In this document: positions 24,389 through 34,780 of the stretch, piece by piece
Layout: each line of letters begins with the position of its first letter
Position numbering within the stretch: the first letter of the stretch is position 1
Assembly: GCA_017520845.1 (NCBI GenBank)
Contig: JAFXEU010000095.1
Span: forward strand, 1 to 43,035
Direction: 5' to 3'
DNA length: 43,035 nt
From: Kiritimatiellia bacterium
GTDB taxonomy: Bacteria > Verrucomicrobiota > Kiritimatiellia > RFP12 > UBA1067
The notes under the pieces: generated by a model
The model's database searches: none
Seen by the model: only the letters and a program-made list of their open reading frames with translations
Told to the model about the DNA's origin: nothing
Program-made: the position numbers and the translations under genes

Positions 24389-26151
24389 TTGTTTTTTCCG
24401 ATCTTTGCATCGAAATCGACTTCCACTGTAACAGAAGGCAGAAACGCGTTGTTTCTTTTCGCGTCCTGAAGTTCTTGGGCCTTGTCGTTATCGTACCACC
24501 AGTACGTAAGAACGGCCTCCTCGTTGCTGTATCTCGACAGGACAGTATCCGGCATGCCGAATTTGTTCCAGTATATCAGCCGTTTGGCCGAAATGTTCCA
24601 AAGGAAAGCGTAAGGATGCTGCTCTGTGATGAGTTTGTCGATTCTGCGGTATATCCTGTTTCGCTCGGAAATGGACATTACGGATTTTTCTTCGGCGATA
24701 AGGCGGTCGACCTCTTCCGATTTGAAACCCGGATAGTTGCCGCTCTGTTTGCGGTCGGCTTCGCTCGAAAGCCACATGAGTTCGGGATTTCGGAATATCG
24801 TCGCACCCATCGCCGACCATGTCATCTGGAAATTGAATTCATCCATATCCTTCATCCAGTTGGCGAAGTCTTTTCGGATGATGTTCATTTTTATGCCCAT
24901 GTTTTTAAGAACGGAATGGAACGGAACGAGAATCTTATCGTCGGAAGGAGAGCGCGAGAGAAAATTGAATTCGAAAACGCGGCCGTTCTTTTCAAGGAAA
25001 CCGGTTTCCGGATTTTTGAAGAATCCTGCTTCCTCAAGCAGTTTTCGAGCGCCTTCCGGGTCAAAAAGGACGAGTTCGTTCTTGCATGGATTTTCACCGT
25101 CGTAAAGATCGGTGAAGTACGAGTTCTGCATAAAGTACTCGTTGTACATCATGGTGCGGTTCATCATAACCCGGTCGATGAGCTTGGCCATCGCTTTGCG
25201 GACTCTCACGTCGTCGAACGGGAAGCCGCGCATGTTCATCAGAAAGCCCTGATATCCGACAGGCTCATGGTTTGAAACGCGGCGTTTTATGAGCCAGTTT
25301 CTGTCAAACGCCTTACCCTTCGCCCCTTTAGCCCACAGACGGGCCGAATATACGGGATAAACGTCCAACGAGTTTTTCTTCAGCGCGGCGAAACCGTTTT
25401 CGTTGTCGACGTAATAACGCATTATTATCTTATCGAAGTTGTAAACGTGTCTGCACGACGGAAAATCACCCTTCCACCATGACGTTACGCGGGAATATTC
25501 GGTTTCAACCTGTTCCTCGATTCTCGTTATGCGGTACGGGCCTCCGACGGGCGCCTCGAGAAAATCGATTTTATTGAAATCCTTGTCTTTAAGAGCGTGA
25601 TACGGCATAATCCAGAACGTTCCGCAGTGCATGATGTCACGCCAGTTGCGCACGGCATTGCCTTTTTTACGGAAGCGCACGGTCATCGGACGATCGCTGT
25701 CGGCGTCGAGAATTTCCGGGGAGAAGAAATCGCCCAGAATCATCTTCCAGCTTCCCGAATGGGTTTTCGAATCAAGAAGCGTATCGAACGTCCACTTCAC
25801 GTCTAGAGCGCTTACGGGGTGAGAGTCGGACCAAACGGCCCTTTCGTCAAGTACGAAAGTGAATTCGCGTCCGTCGTCCGAGACGGACCATTTTTTCGCG
25901 AGCGCCGGAACAAATTCCATAGTTTCGGAATCCGTCGAAATCAGCGGCATGTACATCAGCGAGAACATCATCGCCGTATAAGAGCTGCTGTCGACGTACG
26001 CGTTGTGGCTGTTCGGAGCGCTCGCGCCGTAAAATCTTATTCTGCCGCCTTTTCGGGCGTGAACGGAAGCGACCGGATCGGGTCTGTCGACCCAATCCGG
26101 TGCCGGGTACCATGTCACTGCGGCAAGAGCGGCGGCAGCTAAAAATGTCAT
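24385..26151 (-). CDS. Family 5 extracellular solute-binding protein (oligopeptide type)
   Basis: From ATG 26151, 588 residues: a short hydrophobic signal ([11 protein letters not shown]), then a SBP_bac_5 fold. The features '[14 protein letters not shown]', '[40 protein letters not shown]' and '[21 protein letters not shown]' are diagnostic for the Opp/Dpp family. It should bind peptides for an ABC importer, but no permease is adjacent. The location, coupled behind dapL through an ATGA overlap with SD AAAGG, suggests a link to diaminopimelate or murein peptides (MppA-like); this is inference. The frame stays open upstream inside dapL, but that stretch has no start-site support. The signal lacks the usual N-terminal basic residues. 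Confidence 0.85.
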   Translation of the reverse strand: MTFLAAAALAAVTWYPAPDWVDRPDPVASVHARKGGRIRFYGASAPNSHNAYVDSSSYTAMMFSLMYMPLISTDSETMEFVPALAKKWSVSDDGREFTFVLDERAVWSDSHPVSALDVKWTFDTLLDSKTHSGSWKMILGDFFSPEILDADSDRPMTVRFRKKGNAVRNWRDIMHCGTFWIMPYHALKDKDFNKIDFLEAPVGGPYRITRIEEQVETEYSRVTSWWKGDFPSCRHVYNFDKIIMRYYVDNENGFAALKKNSLDVYPVYSARLWAKGAKGKAFDRNWLIKRRVSNHEPVGYQGFLMNMRGFPFDDVRVRKAMAKLIDRVMMNRTMMYNEYFMQNSYFTDLYDGENPCKNELVLFDPEGARKLLEEAGFFKNPETGFLEKNGRVFEFNFLSRSPSDDKILVPFHSVLKNMGIKMNIIRKDFANWMKDMDEFNFQMTWSAMGATIFRNPELMWLSSEADRKQSGNYPGFKSEEVDRLIAEEKSVMSISERNRIYRRIDKLITEQHPYAFLWNISAKRLIYWNKFGMPDTVLSRYSNEEAVLTYWWYDNDKAQELQDAKRNNAFLPSVTVEVDFDAKIGKNK

Positions 26152-27371
26152 AATACGCCTTTCAGTCTCTCGATGGCCTCGAGAACGTTCTCGCGGGAAT
26201 TGAAGGAGGAAATGCGGATATACCCTTCTCCGGCGGCACCGAAACCGGCGCCGGGGGTGGTGACGACGTTGGCTTCCTTGAGAAGCTTGTCGAAAATGTC
26301 CCAGCTGCCGCCCTTCGCGTCGACCCAGAGATAAGGCGAATCGCCGCCGCCCGTGACCGAATATCCGAGCGATTCGATCGCCTCTTTCATAAGACGTCCG
26401 TTTTCGAGATAGAAGTCGATGATCTTGCGGCACTGCTCGCGGCCTTCGGGAGAATAGACGGCTTCGGCGCCGCGCTGCGTGATGTAGCTCGCGCCGTTGA
26501 ACTTCGTCGTCTGGCGGCGCATCCACATCGGACGCAGCTCGACGGGTGAACCGTCGGCGGCGTAGGCGACAAGCCCCTTGGGGACGACGGTGTAACCGCA
26601 GCGGATACCGGTAAAGCCGGCGGTCTTGGAATAGCTGCGGAATTCGATCGCGCACTTTCTCGCGCCTTCGCACTCGTAAATCGAATGGGGAATGCCGGGC
26701 GTACGGATAAACGCTTCGTAAGCCGCATCGAAAAGTATAAGCGCCTTGTTGGCGTTAGCCCAATCGACCCAGGCCTGAAGCTGCTCCTTTGTGGCGACGG
26801 CGCCCGTCGGGTTGTTGGGATAGCAAAGATAGACGATGTCGCAGCCGTTTGCGGATTCCGGCGAAGGTACGAAGCCGTTGGAAGCGTCGCACGTAAGATA
26901 CGTGAGATTTGCGTAACGTCCGTTTTCGTTGGCTCCCGTGCGACCGGCCATGACGTTGGTGTCGACGTAAACGGGATATACGGGATCGCCTACGGCAATC
27001 TTGACGTCGTCTCCGAAAAGCTCCTGGATGTTTCCGCAGTCGCACTTCGCGCCGTCGGAAATGAAAATTTCATCTGAAGCGATGTCTACGCCGCGTTCGG
27101 CGAAATCAACGGCGGCGACCTTGTCGCGGAGGAACGCGTAACCCTGTTCGGGACCGTAACCGTAGAAACTGGAGCGGTCGGCAACGTCGTCGACGGCCTT
27201 GTGCATCGCCTCGATGACGGCGGGAGCAAGAGGCTCGGTCACGTCGCCGATGCCGAGGCGGATGATCTTGGCGTCCGGATTCGCGGCCTGATGGGCGCTG
27301 ACCCTGTGGGCGATTTCGGTGAAAAGATAACTGGCTTTGATCTTCGAGTAATTTTCGTTTACGTGAAGCAT
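26148..27371 (-). CDS. dapL: LL-diaminopimelate aminotransferase DapL
   Basis: A 407-residue DapL from ATG 27371 (AGGAGA SD eight bases before). The features are [21 protein letters not shown] at the N-terminus, [26 protein letters not shown] and the PLP lysine in [17 protein letters not shown]. It converts tetrahydrodipicolinate directly to LL-diaminopimelate, bypassing DapD/DapC/DapE, and is typical of Chlamydiae, other PVC bacteria and some anaerobes. It feeds lysine and peptidoglycan synthesis. It sits between an O-antigen ligase-like gene and a peptide-binding protein, consistent with an envelope operon. Confidence 0.95.
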   Translation of the reverse strand: MLHVNENYSKIKASYLFTEIAHRVSAHQAANPDAKIIRLGIGDVTEPLAPAVIEAMHKAVDDVADRSSFYGYGPEQGYAFLRDKVAAVDFAERGVDIASDEIFISDGAKCDCGNIQELFGDDVKIAVGDPVYPVYVDTNVMAGRTGANENGRYANLTYLTCDASNGFVPSPESANGCDIVYLCYPNNPTGAVATKEQLQAWVDWANANKALILFDAAYEAFIRTPGIPHSIYECEGARKCAIEFRSYSKTAGFTGIRCGYTVVPKGLVAYAADGSPVELRPMWMRRQTTKFNGASYITQRGAEAVYSPEGREQCRKIIDFYLENGRLMKEAIESLGYSVTGGGDSPYLWVDAKGGSWDIFDKLLKEANVVTTPGAGFGAAGEGYIRISSFNSRENVLEAIERLKGVL

Positions 27372-27388
27372 GGGTTTTCTCCTGTTTG

Positions 27389-28924
27389 TCAATTTTCGGT
27401 TTCTGAAAATTCAGGCATGAATCCGTCGATTGCGGCGATCATGACGAAAAAGAGCGTAAGCACGGCCGGACTGCGCAGCGGGCAGTCGGCCATCGAATGG
27501 AGCAATGTCGCCACCATCGCCATCATAAGAAAGAAGGCGCTTGCGGGAAGAGCGAAAATCGCAATGGGACGAGGCGGCCTTTTTGCCTTTTTGGAAAATG
27601 CGGCCGATACCACAAGACGTTTCCATCCCTGCACCAAAGGCACGAACAGGAGCACCACCATGGAAACGAGCATCAGGACTCCTATCAGACCGTGTTCGGC
27701 GAGGAACTGGAGAAAATCATTGTGGACGTTTATTCCGCCGACCTGCTGGAGATTTTTAAAATCCTCGTCGGTCATTTTATCGATGCTTAAATGTTTGTAC
27801 CCCCAGCCTCCGCAGCCGAAGAGGAAATTATCTTTCCAGACCTGCGCAGCGACTCTGAAGTGATACTGCTCTTTACCGGAGAGCCTGTCGAGAATCGCAT
27901 TGCTGTTAAGAGTGGAAATCTCCTTGTTGAAATCGCCGGCCTCGATTATCTTGCCGCTGTTGGATGTCACGATGTAGAAAATCAATCCGATTATAGCCAG
28001 CACGAGCAGATTTACGGCCGTCAATTTTACGCGCTTTATCCGGTTTACGGACGATAAAATACTTATAAACGAATGAATGAAGAAAATCACGGCGAGGAGC
28101 GAAACGAGAATTATCGCCGCCCTTGAGAGCGTCATGAGAGCCGAAAGAAAGAATATTACCGCGGGAATGAGAAAATAATGTTTCCTCCAGAAGAGATCAT
28201 GACCTTTCGATTTTACGTTTGAAATCTCTTCGGAGTATGTAACCTCGGAATATTTCCATCTCCAGAGCGCGGCCGAAATGGCAAAAAGCGTGACAAAATA
28301 ATCTCCGGCCATATTGGGATAGCCGAAGGTCGAAAAGAAATAGACTTTCTCGCCCCACTCGGCCTCGTCGCCCCACAATGGAGCGTTCGCGCCGGTGATG
28401 TACTGAAGAAGACCTATCATACTCAACGCGAGACCGTTCCATACGACAAGCTCCAACACTTTGCGTTTTCCGCGCTTGAGCAGCGAATGCTTAACGGCCA
28501 GCATCGCGAGAAGCGCCGAGAAGAACCAGATTGTCACGTTCAGATGCTCCAGGCGATTTACGCAATAAGGGAGAAATTTAAAAGGCGGCGAAGGATTTGC
28601 TCCGTCAAAGTGAATCTCCGGATAGTCGCAAGAAGGACATAAACCCTTATTGACAAAAGGTATCGTCAGCAGAATGAGAAAGAGCGCGACGATCCACGTA
28701 AGAGGATCGGATTTCATCGCGCGCCAGACTCTGCGCCTCGCCTCGTACGTGGTCTCTCCGGAATGACGTTGCGGGAAGCAGATCATAAGCTCGCACATCA
28801 ACGCGACAAGCCATGGAATCGTAGGCATAAGTTCAGAGGCGACCGTTCCTCCGTACAGCCAGGTAAAAGCGGAGCAGAGAAGAGCTACTCCTATCGTTGC
28901 CGCGTTATCGTAGAGAAAGCGCAT
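27389..28924 (-). CDS. O-antigen ligase/polymerase-like membrane protein (Wzy_C domain)
   Basis: From ATG 28924, 511 residues with about ten to twelve hydrophobic segments and a large central loop with '[14 protein letters not shown]' and '[19 protein letters not shown]', the Wzy_C/O-antigen ligase fingerprint (the H-N-D/E-x-L motif). WaaL joins O-antigen to lipid A core, while Wzy polymerises it; the sequence cannot decide. The start overlaps ispG by 20 bases and is preceded by GGAAAGGTGG. Together with manC and LptE it indicates a polysaccharide-decorated outer membrane. Confidence 0.85.
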   Translation of the reverse strand: MRFLYDNAATIGVALLCSAFTWLYGGTVASELMPTIPWLVALMCELMICFPQRHSGETTYEARRRVWRAMKSDPLTWIVALFLILLTIPFVNKGLCPSCDYPEIHFDGANPSPPFKFLPYCVNRLEHLNVTIWFFSALLAMLAVKHSLLKRGKRKVLELVVWNGLALSMIGLLQYITGANAPLWGDEAEWGEKVYFFSTFGYPNMAGDYFVTLFAISAALWRWKYSEVTYSEEISNVKSKGHDLFWRKHYFLIPAVIFFLSALMTLSRAAIILVSLLAVIFFIHSFISILSSVNRIKRVKLTAVNLLVLAIIGLIFYIVTSNSGKIIEAGDFNKEISTLNSNAILDRLSGKEQYHFRVAAQVWKDNFLFGCGGWGYKHLSIDKMTDEDFKNLQQVGGINVHNDFLQFLAEHGLIGVLMLVSMVVLLFVPLVQGWKRLVVSAAFSKKAKRPPRPIAIFALPASAFFLMMAMVATLLHSMADCPLRSPAVLTLFFVMIAAIDGFMPEFSETEN

Positions 28925-29978
28925 ATTCAACCACCTTTCCGACGGCGTCGCGTTCGGATACTTTCCCGACGCTTTCGCCTTTAACATAAAGAATAAATTC
29001 ACCGTCGCCGCCGCAAAGCGCTATATCCGCCCCTTTGGCTTCGCCCGGCCCGTTGACGGCGCAGCCCATCACGGCCACGTGCGGAAGCTTAATCCCGTCT
29101 TTGGCGAGCGTTTCAAGCGCGATTTCAATCTGCGAGGCCGTATGCATCAGATCGACTTTCGTCCGACCGCATGTCGGACATGAGGTTATCGCGGGACCAG
29201 GCTCGCGAAGAGAAAGCGATCGCAGAATCTCCATTCCGACGCGGACCTCCTTCTCGGGACGCGCGGTCAGCGAGACGCGTACGGTATCGCCGATCCCTTC
29301 AGAAAGCAATATTCCGAGCGCGACGGAGTTTCGCACCGTGCCGGGAAGAAAAGTTCCCGCCTCGGTAACTCCGAGATGGAGCGGGCAGTCGGTCGTTTCG
29401 GCGAGCATGCGGTAGACCTCGATCGTTTCGGCGACGTTGGACGCCTTGGCGCTTATCACGACATCGTAAAAGCCCTCGTCCTCGAGAAGTTTGAGATGAC
29501 GCATGGCAGACTTGACAAGAAGAGGCGCCCTGCGCTCGCCCGCGGCGACTTCGGCGGCGAGATCTCGCTCGAGAGAACCCGCGTTGACGCCGATGCGGAT
29601 CGGCACTTTTTTTTCTTTGGCCGCTCTGGCGACAGCCCGGACGTTTTCACGGGGACCGATATTCCCCGGATTGAGCCTGAGCGCGTCTGCTCCAGCCTCG
29701 ATCGCGGCGAGCGCGCAGCGGTAGTCGAAATGAATGTCGGCCACCATAGGGATCGGAGAGGCCTTTCTCACTTCTCCGAAAACCTTCGCCGCTTCAACAT
29801 CGGGCACTGTAAGACGTATGATATCGCAACCGACCGCCGCGCACGCCGCGATCTGTTCCGATAATCCCGCGGCATCGTGCGGATCGACGTTGCACATCGT
29901 CTGGACGCTCACGGGAGCGCCTCCGCCGACATAGTGAGAGCCGACTTTTACCGATCTTGTGTCACTTCGCCTGAACAT
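28905..29978 (-). CDS. ispG: 4-hydroxy-3-methylbut-2-enyl-diphosphate synthase IspG
   Basis: A 357-residue two-domain (TIM barrel plus iron-sulfur) enzyme of the MEP isoprenoid route. The 4Fe-4S ligands Cys267 and Cys270 (SCPTCGR), Cys306 (MGCAVNGPGE) and Glu313 are all present. The barrel motifs 'VQTMCNVDPHD' and 'VADIHFDYRCALAAIE' are intact. It converts ME-cPP to HMBPP. It overlaps rseP by 17 bases and the O-antigen gene by 20, in a dxr-rseP-ispG order also seen in many Gram-negative genomes. Confidence 0.96.
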   Translation of the reverse strand: MFRRSDTRSVKVGSHYVGGGAPVSVQTMCNVDPHDAAGLSEQIAACAAVGCDIIRLTVPDVEAAKVFGEVRKASPIPMVADIHFDYRCALAAIEAGADALRLNPGNIGPRENVRAVARAAKEKKVPIRIGVNAGSLERDLAAEVAAGERRAPLLVKSAMRHLKLLEDEGFYDVVISAKASNVAETIEVYRMLAETTDCPLHLGVTEAGTFLPGTVRNSVALGILLSEGIGDTVRVSLTARPEKEVRVGMEILRSLSLREPGPAITSCPTCGRTKVDLMHTASQIEIALETLAKDGIKLPHVAVMGCAVNGPGEAKGADIALCGGDGEFILYVKGESVGKVSERDAVGKVVEYALSLR

Positions 29979-31185
29979 CTTTTTTCTTCGGCTCGTCCGT
30001 CGCGCCCGTATTCGAATTCTCCGTCTTGTTTTTGTCCTCTGAAAGTTCCGCCTTGACAGTATCGTTCGTTTGTGACGGAACTTTTCTTAGCTCTCCAAGA
30101 TCGACAGTCTTGCTCACGGTTCCGACCCGCCAGAAATCTCTCGCGACGAGAAAGAGCATAAGCCCCATAAGAATATACATGAAGAAAGTCGACAGCGCGG
30201 CTATGATCTTATCGGGTATCCTGCGGCGGAATATCATCGCTATCAGCGAGAAGAGTATAAGTCCGCCGTCCAGTACGGGAATCGGAAGAAGATTCATCAC
30301 GGCGAGGTTCGTATTTATGAAACGCAGAAATCCGAGCCCGTCCCAGGTATCGCTGCGAATTGTGGCGTACGTCCCTTTCGCGATCATGACCGGGCCGCCT
30401 ATCGCCTTTCCGGTCGCCTTCGCCTCCTTCGGAGTTACGAGCCCCTTGAGCGCACGGAAAACGGATCCTGCGTCCCACATCACCTGATCGACAATGCCGC
30501 GCTTCGGCATCCACATGGCATAGCGGGCGCATTCGTTTGTTTCTGAAACGGCTCCGATATAAGCGACGCCGTTCTCTTTGACCTGAGGAGTGATTTTCAG
30601 CGTCACTTCAGAATTGTCGCGACGGACTACAAAATCGGTTTCGCGGTTGGCGGCAAACTGAACTTCCGTCGTCATCTTGCTCCAGGTGTCGACAGGATTG
30701 CCTCCGACGCTCAAGACCTCGTCGCCTTCTCTAAGACCGCCCTTCTCGGCTGGACTGTCGGTAAGAATGCCGCCGATCTTGGCTGGAATCGTCCCAAACT
30801 TTGCATCCGGCGCGCAATAGAGAATAATCGCGAGAATAAAAGCGAACACTATATTCATCATCGGGCCCGCGAGCGCGACGACAAAATCTTTCCACGGAGG
30901 CATAAGTTTTCTTTTTTTGTCAGCGCCGCCTTCGAGGATCTTGGTTCCTTCTGGATCGGCGTCGGGAATCGACACGTAGCCGCCGAGAGGGATGCAGCTT
31001 ATGCGGTATTCTACGCCCTTATATGTCTTTTTCCAGATCGCGGGACCGAAACCTATCGAAAAGCGTTCGACTCTGTAGCCGAGTTTCAACGCGGCGATAA
31101 AGTGACCGAATTCATGAATCGCGATCGAGAGCGAAAAAAGAAGAACGCAAAGAACTATGTATCCGATTGTAATCAATATTTCCAT
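29962..31185 (-). CDS. rseP: Site-2 zinc metalloprotease RseP
   Basis: A 407-residue intramembrane protease with the HEFGH zinc site (His24, Glu25, His28), 'LAGPMMNIVFAF' and 'NLLPIPVLDGG' (the third ligand). One PDZ domain lies about 130-200 ('AKIGGILTDSPAEKGGLREGDEVLSV'), where E. coli RseP has two. The C-terminus has a Lys/Glu/Asp-rich tail of about 50 residues after the last membrane helix that is not conserved in the family. It cleaves anti-sigma factors or signal-peptide remnants in the inner membrane. It lies between dxr and ispG; SD GAGGT. Confidence 0.95.
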   Translation of the reverse strand: MEILITIGYIVLCVLLFSLSIAIHEFGHFIAALKLGYRVERFSIGFGPAIWKKTYKGVEYRISCIPLGGYVSIPDADPEGTKILEGGADKKRKLMPPWKDFVVALAGPMMNIVFAFILAIILYCAPDAKFGTIPAKIGGILTDSPAEKGGLREGDEVLSVGGNPVDTWSKMTTEVQFAANRETDFVVRRDNSEVTLKITPQVKENGVAYIGAVSETNECARYAMWMPKRGIVDQVMWDAGSVFRALKGLVTPKEAKATGKAIGGPVMIAKGTYATIRSDTWDGLGFLRFINTNLAVMNLLPIPVLDGGLILFSLIAMIFRRRIPDKIIAALSTFFMYILMGLMLFLVARDFWRVGTVSKTVDLGELRKVPSQTNDTVKAELSEDKNKTENSNTGATDEPKKKDVQAK

Positions 31186-31198
31186 TTTTACCTCATAT

Positions 31199-32287
31199 TC
31201 ATTTTGAAAGTTCAGCTCTCGCCCACCTGTCCGCCTCTAAGACGGCCTCGAGGGAATCGCAGTTCATCTTGGGAGCATTTGAAAGACACCGTTCAAGAGA
31301 GGACGCAATTTCTGTATAACCGATGGCGCCGTTTAAAAACCGTTCGACGGCCCATTCATCCGCAGCGGCGAGAACCGCAGGCGCGCAGCCGCCGAGATTG
31401 CACGCTTCACGCACAAGGTTGAGACACGGGAATCGGTCTGGATCGGGCGCGCGGAACGTAAGCGAAGCGAGTTTAGCGAGATTCAACTCCTCACGCTCCG
31501 CCTTTACGCGCTCCGGGTGGGTCAACGCGTATTGAATCGCGACTCTCATGTCGGGCGGCGAAAGCTGCGCGAGCGTCGCGCCGTCGACGAATGTGACCAG
31601 ACTATGAACGATTGATTCGGGATGAACGACAACATCGATCCTGTCGATCGGCACGTCGAAGAGCCATCTCGCCTCGATCATCTCGAAGCCCTTGTTCATC
31701 ATCGTCGATGAATCGATCGTCACCTTCGGGCCCATTTTCCAGCGCGGATGGTTGAGCGCCTGGGCTACCGTGACCGTGGACAAATCGGCGGGAGAATCGA
31801 GAAACGGGCCGCCGGATGCGGTTAAAATCAAACGGGAGACGAGGGATGATGGATGAGAATCGGGAGAGGCGTAGTGGGGGAGACACTGGAAAATGGCTGA
31901 ATGTTCGCTGTCGACGGGCAGGAACTTTACGCCCTTTTTTGCGGCGGCTTTCGTCACGAGCTCGCCCGCCATAACCATTACTTCTTTTGTGGCAAGCGCG
32001 ATATCCATCCCCTTTTCAATCGCGGCCAACGTAGGTTTAAGCCCGCTTAAGCCGACTGTAGATACGAGGCAGATGTCTGCGTCGTTTTCTTCAACGGCTC
32101 TAACGGCGGCATCATCTCCGACATAGGCTTTGGCGCCGAGAACTGCGGCGACGGCTTCGCACTGAATTTTGTTTTTCAGCGCGGCAACCGCCACCACCTC
32201 GAAGCGTTCGGGATTGGAGGATATGACATCGACCGCATTCATGCCGATCGATCCCGTTACTCCAAGAATTATCACTTTTTTGACCAT
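31199..32287 (-). CDS. dxr: 1-deoxy-D-xylulose 5-phosphate reductoisomerase
   Basis: A 362-residue Dxr, the second enzyme of the MEP pathway. The NADPH site GVTGSIGMNAVDVI is at the N-terminus, 'TASGGPF' and 'HPRWKMGPKVTIDSSTMMNKGFEMIEA' cover the substrate loop and metal site. The length is slightly below the usual 390-400. The ATG follows an extended -10 box by seven bases, so it is a leaderless start for the whole dxr-to-methyltransferase operon of seven genes. A long stretch of A/T lies just upstream of the -10 region and may help recruit polymerase. Confidence 0.96.
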   Translation of the reverse strand: MVKKVIILGVTGSIGMNAVDVISSNPERFEVVAVAALKNKIQCEAVAAVLGAKAYVGDDAAVRAVEENDADICLVSTVGLSGLKPTLAAIEKGMDIALATKEVMVMAGELVTKAAAKKGVKFLPVDSEHSAIFQCLPHYASPDSHPSSLVSRLILTASGGPFLDSPADLSTVTVAQALNHPRWKMGPKVTIDSSTMMNKGFEMIEARWLFDVPIDRIDVVVHPESIVHSLVTFVDGATLAQLSPPDMRVAIQYALTHPERVKAEREELNLAKLASLTFRAPDPDRFPCLNLVREACNLGGCAPAVLAAADEWAVERFLNGAIGYTEIASSLERCLSNAPKMNCDSLEAVLEADRWARAELSK

Positions 32288-32294
32288 TTGATAT

Positions 32295-32303
32295 ATTATA
32301 CCA
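32295..32303 (-). promoter_or_regulatory. dxr: dxr operon promoter, leaderless start
   Basis: TGG-TATAAT on the minus strand, hexamer 32295-32300, seven bases before the dxr ATG at 32287. The bases behind it are A/T-rich (UP-element-like). No -35 or SD. Confidence 0.75.
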
Positions 32304-32368
32304 AAAATTTAAAAATAATGGGTTGCTTGGTACTGCGTCATTTAGTTCAGATGTTCAAATCGGATATT

Positions 32369-32377
32369 TGATATAAT
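32369..32377 (+). promoter_or_regulatory. EamA gene promoter, leaderless start
   Basis: TGA-TATAAT, hexamer 32372-32377, seven bases before the ATG at 32385. It is divergent from the dxr promoter, with about 65 bases between the two extended -10 elements. Confidence 0.75.
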
Positions 32378-32384
32378 ACCTTTA

Positions 32385-33257
32385 ATGACAAACCGCACAA
32401 AAGGAATTATCGCCATTATCTCCAGCGCCTTCGGCTTTGCGCTGATGGCGATGTTCGTGCGGTTGTGCGATAATTACGGCAACGAGATTTCCAGCTTCCA
32501 GAAAAGCTTTTTTAGAAATATCATCGCTTTCGCCATCGCAGCTGTGGTATTCGCCCGCGCCGGGCGCTCCGAGCATCCCCTCTCGCGGACTCTTAACGCG
32601 AAAACGACTCTCTTTCTGCTGATAAGATGTGTCGCCGGATGTATCGGAATTTTCGCAAACTTCTACGCCCTTTCCAAAATACCCATCGCAGAAGCCATGG
32701 CGCTCAACAAGACGGCGCCGTTTTTCACCGTCCTTTTCTCGTGGGTACTCCTCAAAGAATCGCCGAGACCGCGTCAATTTTTCGCGATTCTCATCGCTTT
32801 CGCAGGGGTGACGATGGTTATGAAACCCCTTTTCGTCGTCAACGACGCCTTCGCCTTCAACTGTGCGCTGACGGGCGGCTTAGGCGCCGGTATCGCCTAC
32901 ACATGCGTACGGAAACTCGGCGTCCTCAAGGTAAACCCCGCCTTTATCGTCCTCTTTTTCAGCGCATTTTCTTCGCTCGCCTCGATTCCGTTCATGCTGA
33001 GCGGCTTTACCCCGATGACTCCCGCGCAAATTATGATAATGCTCGGAGCGGGCGCAGGAGCGGCGATAGGTCAGTTCGGCGTTACGGCGGCGTACCGTTT
33101 TGCACCTCCGCGGCAAGTCGCCGTTTACGACTATACGAACCTCGTCTTCACGGCGATTCTGGGCTTTATGCTCTTCGATCAGATTCCAGATTGGCTTTCC
33201 GTAGCCGGATTCGCAACGATAATCGCGGCGGGGATCTTCGCCAATTCGGGAAGGTAA
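32385..33257 (+). CDS. EamA-family (DMT superfamily) transporter
   Basis: A 290-residue protein with ten predicted membrane helices in two EamA repeats: the first ends about residue 137 with 'LNKTAPFFTVLFSWVLLKESPRPRQ', the second ends near the C-terminus with 'VYDYTNLVFTAILGFMLFDQIPDW'. DMT members export amino acids, metabolites or nucleotide sugars, and the substrate cannot be told from sequence. RhaT-like and S-adenosylmethionine-transporter-like proteins share this layout. It is a single-gene unit, divergent from dxr and meeting dnaB one base after its stop. Confidence 0.9.
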   Translation: MTNRTKGIIAIISSAFGFALMAMFVRLCDNYGNEISSFQKSFFRNIIAFAIAAVVFARAGRSEHPLSRTLNAKTTLFLLIRCVAGCIGIFANFYALSKIPIAEAMALNKTAPFFTVLFSWVLLKESPRPRQFFAILIAFAGVTMVMKPLFVVNDAFAFNCALTGGLGAGIAYTCVRKLGVLKVNPAFIVLFFSAFSSLASIPFMLSGFTPMTPAQIMIMLGAGAGAAIGQFGVTAAYRFAPPRQVAVYDYTNLVFTAILGFMLFDQIPDWLSVAGFATIIAAGIFANSGR

Positions 33258-33258
33258 C

Positions 33259-34755
33259 CTACATGGTCGGATCGTCGAAGTATTCCTGAGAAACCTGTTC
33301 CGGAGGCGGCTCGGAAGTCTGAAAATTCGAATCCTCGCTGCGCGGAATCTCGCGATCGAAAAAGCGCGTGTATTCGCGGACGAAATTGACTCTCACTTCA
33401 CCCGTTTCGCCGTTGCGGTTCTTGGCGACGTCGATAATCGCGAGCGTTTCGTCGTTTGATTCGGGATCGGCCGCGTTTCGCGAAGGACGCCTGAGAAGAA
33501 ACACAACGTCGGCGTCCTGTTCAATGGCGCCTGAATCGCGAAGGTCCGAAAGTTTAGGGCGTTCAAATTTATCGCCGCGCTGTTCATTGGCGCGCGAAAG
33601 CTGCGAAAGAACTATGACGGGAATTTTAAGTTCCTTGGCCATCGCCTTGATCTGCTGGGAAATCATGCCGACCTCGATCTGACGGCTGCCCTGCCGGGCC
33701 GCTTCGCGGCATGTACAGAGCTGGAGGTAGTCGATTACGATAAGCTCGATACCGTACTGCTTCTTTGCGCGACGTGCGCGTGCACGGAGATCCATGACGT
33801 CAAGACCCGCCGAATCGTCGACATAAATCGGAGCATCCTTCAGGTCTCCCGCCGCCTGGAAGAGATTCTGCATCAACGCCTGCTTTTCACTCTTCGAGCA
33901 GAGATTGCGGTTCAATCGCCATGTGTTGATATTCGCGCGGCCGGCGATCATACGGCGGGTCAACGCTTCAACAGGCATTTCGAGGGAGAAAATCATCACG
34001 GGATGACGCTTGCCGCCGTCCGTCTTTACGGGAACGTTGTTCATGTCCAGCCCGAGCGCGCAGCTCTCGGCGATATTCATCGCAAGCGACGTCTTACCGA
34101 CTGAAGGACGCGCCGCGATTACGATCATTTCGGCTTTCTTAAGACCTTGAAGTTTCTCGTCAAGATGCGTAAGCCCGGTGGAAAGACCCTCGAATGTCGA
34201 GCCGTTCGATTTGAACATGTCGTTCAGCCGCTCAAAGCTCTGATTGATAGCGCTCGCCCACGGCATAGTGCCGTCGCCGCCGACGCCGATTTCGAGAAAC
34301 GCTTTCTCGGCCTCGCCGAGAACGGCCTGCGGGTCGGGCCAGTCGCCTTCGTTGTAGCATTTTTCCACGACCTTGGTCGCGCGCTCGATCATAAGCCGGC
34401 GCAGATACTTCGCTCGGATGATGCCGATATAATGCTCCGCATGCGCCGTAGTCGGAGTCTGGTCGATAAGAGACTGGATATACCCTACTCCGCCGACGCT
34501 TTCGAGCTTTCCGTCGACTCTCAAAGTTTCAATGAGAACAAGCGCGTCAAGAGGTTTTCCTAAGCGGTTTAAGGTAAGCATCGCCGCGTAAATCGTCCTG
34601 TTGCGCGGATCGTAAAAGGTCTCGGCGGAAATATCGGACGTAAGGCAGAGATCCATGATGCGATCATCCCCGCGTCCGGTAGTGTCGATAAGAATGGAAC
34701 CTAAAACCGCGCGTTCAGCTTCAGTATTGTTCGGAGGTGTCTTGATGTTTTCCAT
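33259..34755 (-). CDS. dnaB: Replicative DNA helicase DnaB
   Basis: A 498-residue DnaB from ATG 34755. The N-terminal helical domain (PNNTEAERAVLGSIL) and linker precede the RecA-like core with Walker A ARPSVGKTS (215-223), Walker B 'LIVIDYLQL' and the arginine-finger region 'DVVFLLRRP'. It unwinds DNA at the fork. Upstream codons giving MLYFTI would put the start inside the promoter, so I use 34755, eight bases from the -10 box (leaderless). It converges on the EamA gene with a one-base gap. Confidence 0.97.
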   Translation of the reverse strand: MENIKTPPNNTEAERAVLGSILIDTTGRGDDRIMDLCLTSDISAETFYDPRNRTIYAAMLTLNRLGKPLDALVLIETLRVDGKLESVGGVGYIQSLIDQTPTTAHAEHYIGIIRAKYLRRLMIERATKVVEKCYNEGDWPDPQAVLGEAEKAFLEIGVGGDGTMPWASAINQSFERLNDMFKSNGSTFEGLSTGLTHLDEKLQGLKKAEMIVIAARPSVGKTSLAMNIAESCALGLDMNNVPVKTDGGKRHPVMIFSLEMPVEALTRRMIAGRANINTWRLNRNLCSKSEKQALMQNLFQAAGDLKDAPIYVDDSAGLDVMDLRARARRAKKQYGIELIVIDYLQLCTCREAARQGSRQIEVGMISQQIKAMAKELKIPVIVLSQLSRANEQRGDKFERPKLSDLRDSGAIEQDADVVFLLRRPSRNAADPESNDETLAIIDVAKNRNGETGEVRVNFVREYTRFFDREIPRSEDSNFQTSEPPPEQVSQEYFDDPTM

Positions 34756-34763
34756 GATTGTAA

Positions 34764-34772
34764 AGTATAACA
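34764..34772 (-). promoter_or_regulatory. dnaB: dnaB promoter, leaderless start
   Basis: TGT-TATACT on the minus strand, hexamer 34764-34769, eight bases before the dnaB ATG. It sits in an A/T-rich stretch right after the nat stop codon at 34781. Confidence 0.7.
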
Positions 34773-34780
34773 AAACAAAA

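Noticed and set aside
26152..26673. Extended N-terminus of the solute-binding protein into dapL
   Set aside because: The added residues are Arg-rich and without a fold, they lie wholly within dapL, and ATG 26151 has a good SD and signal peptide.
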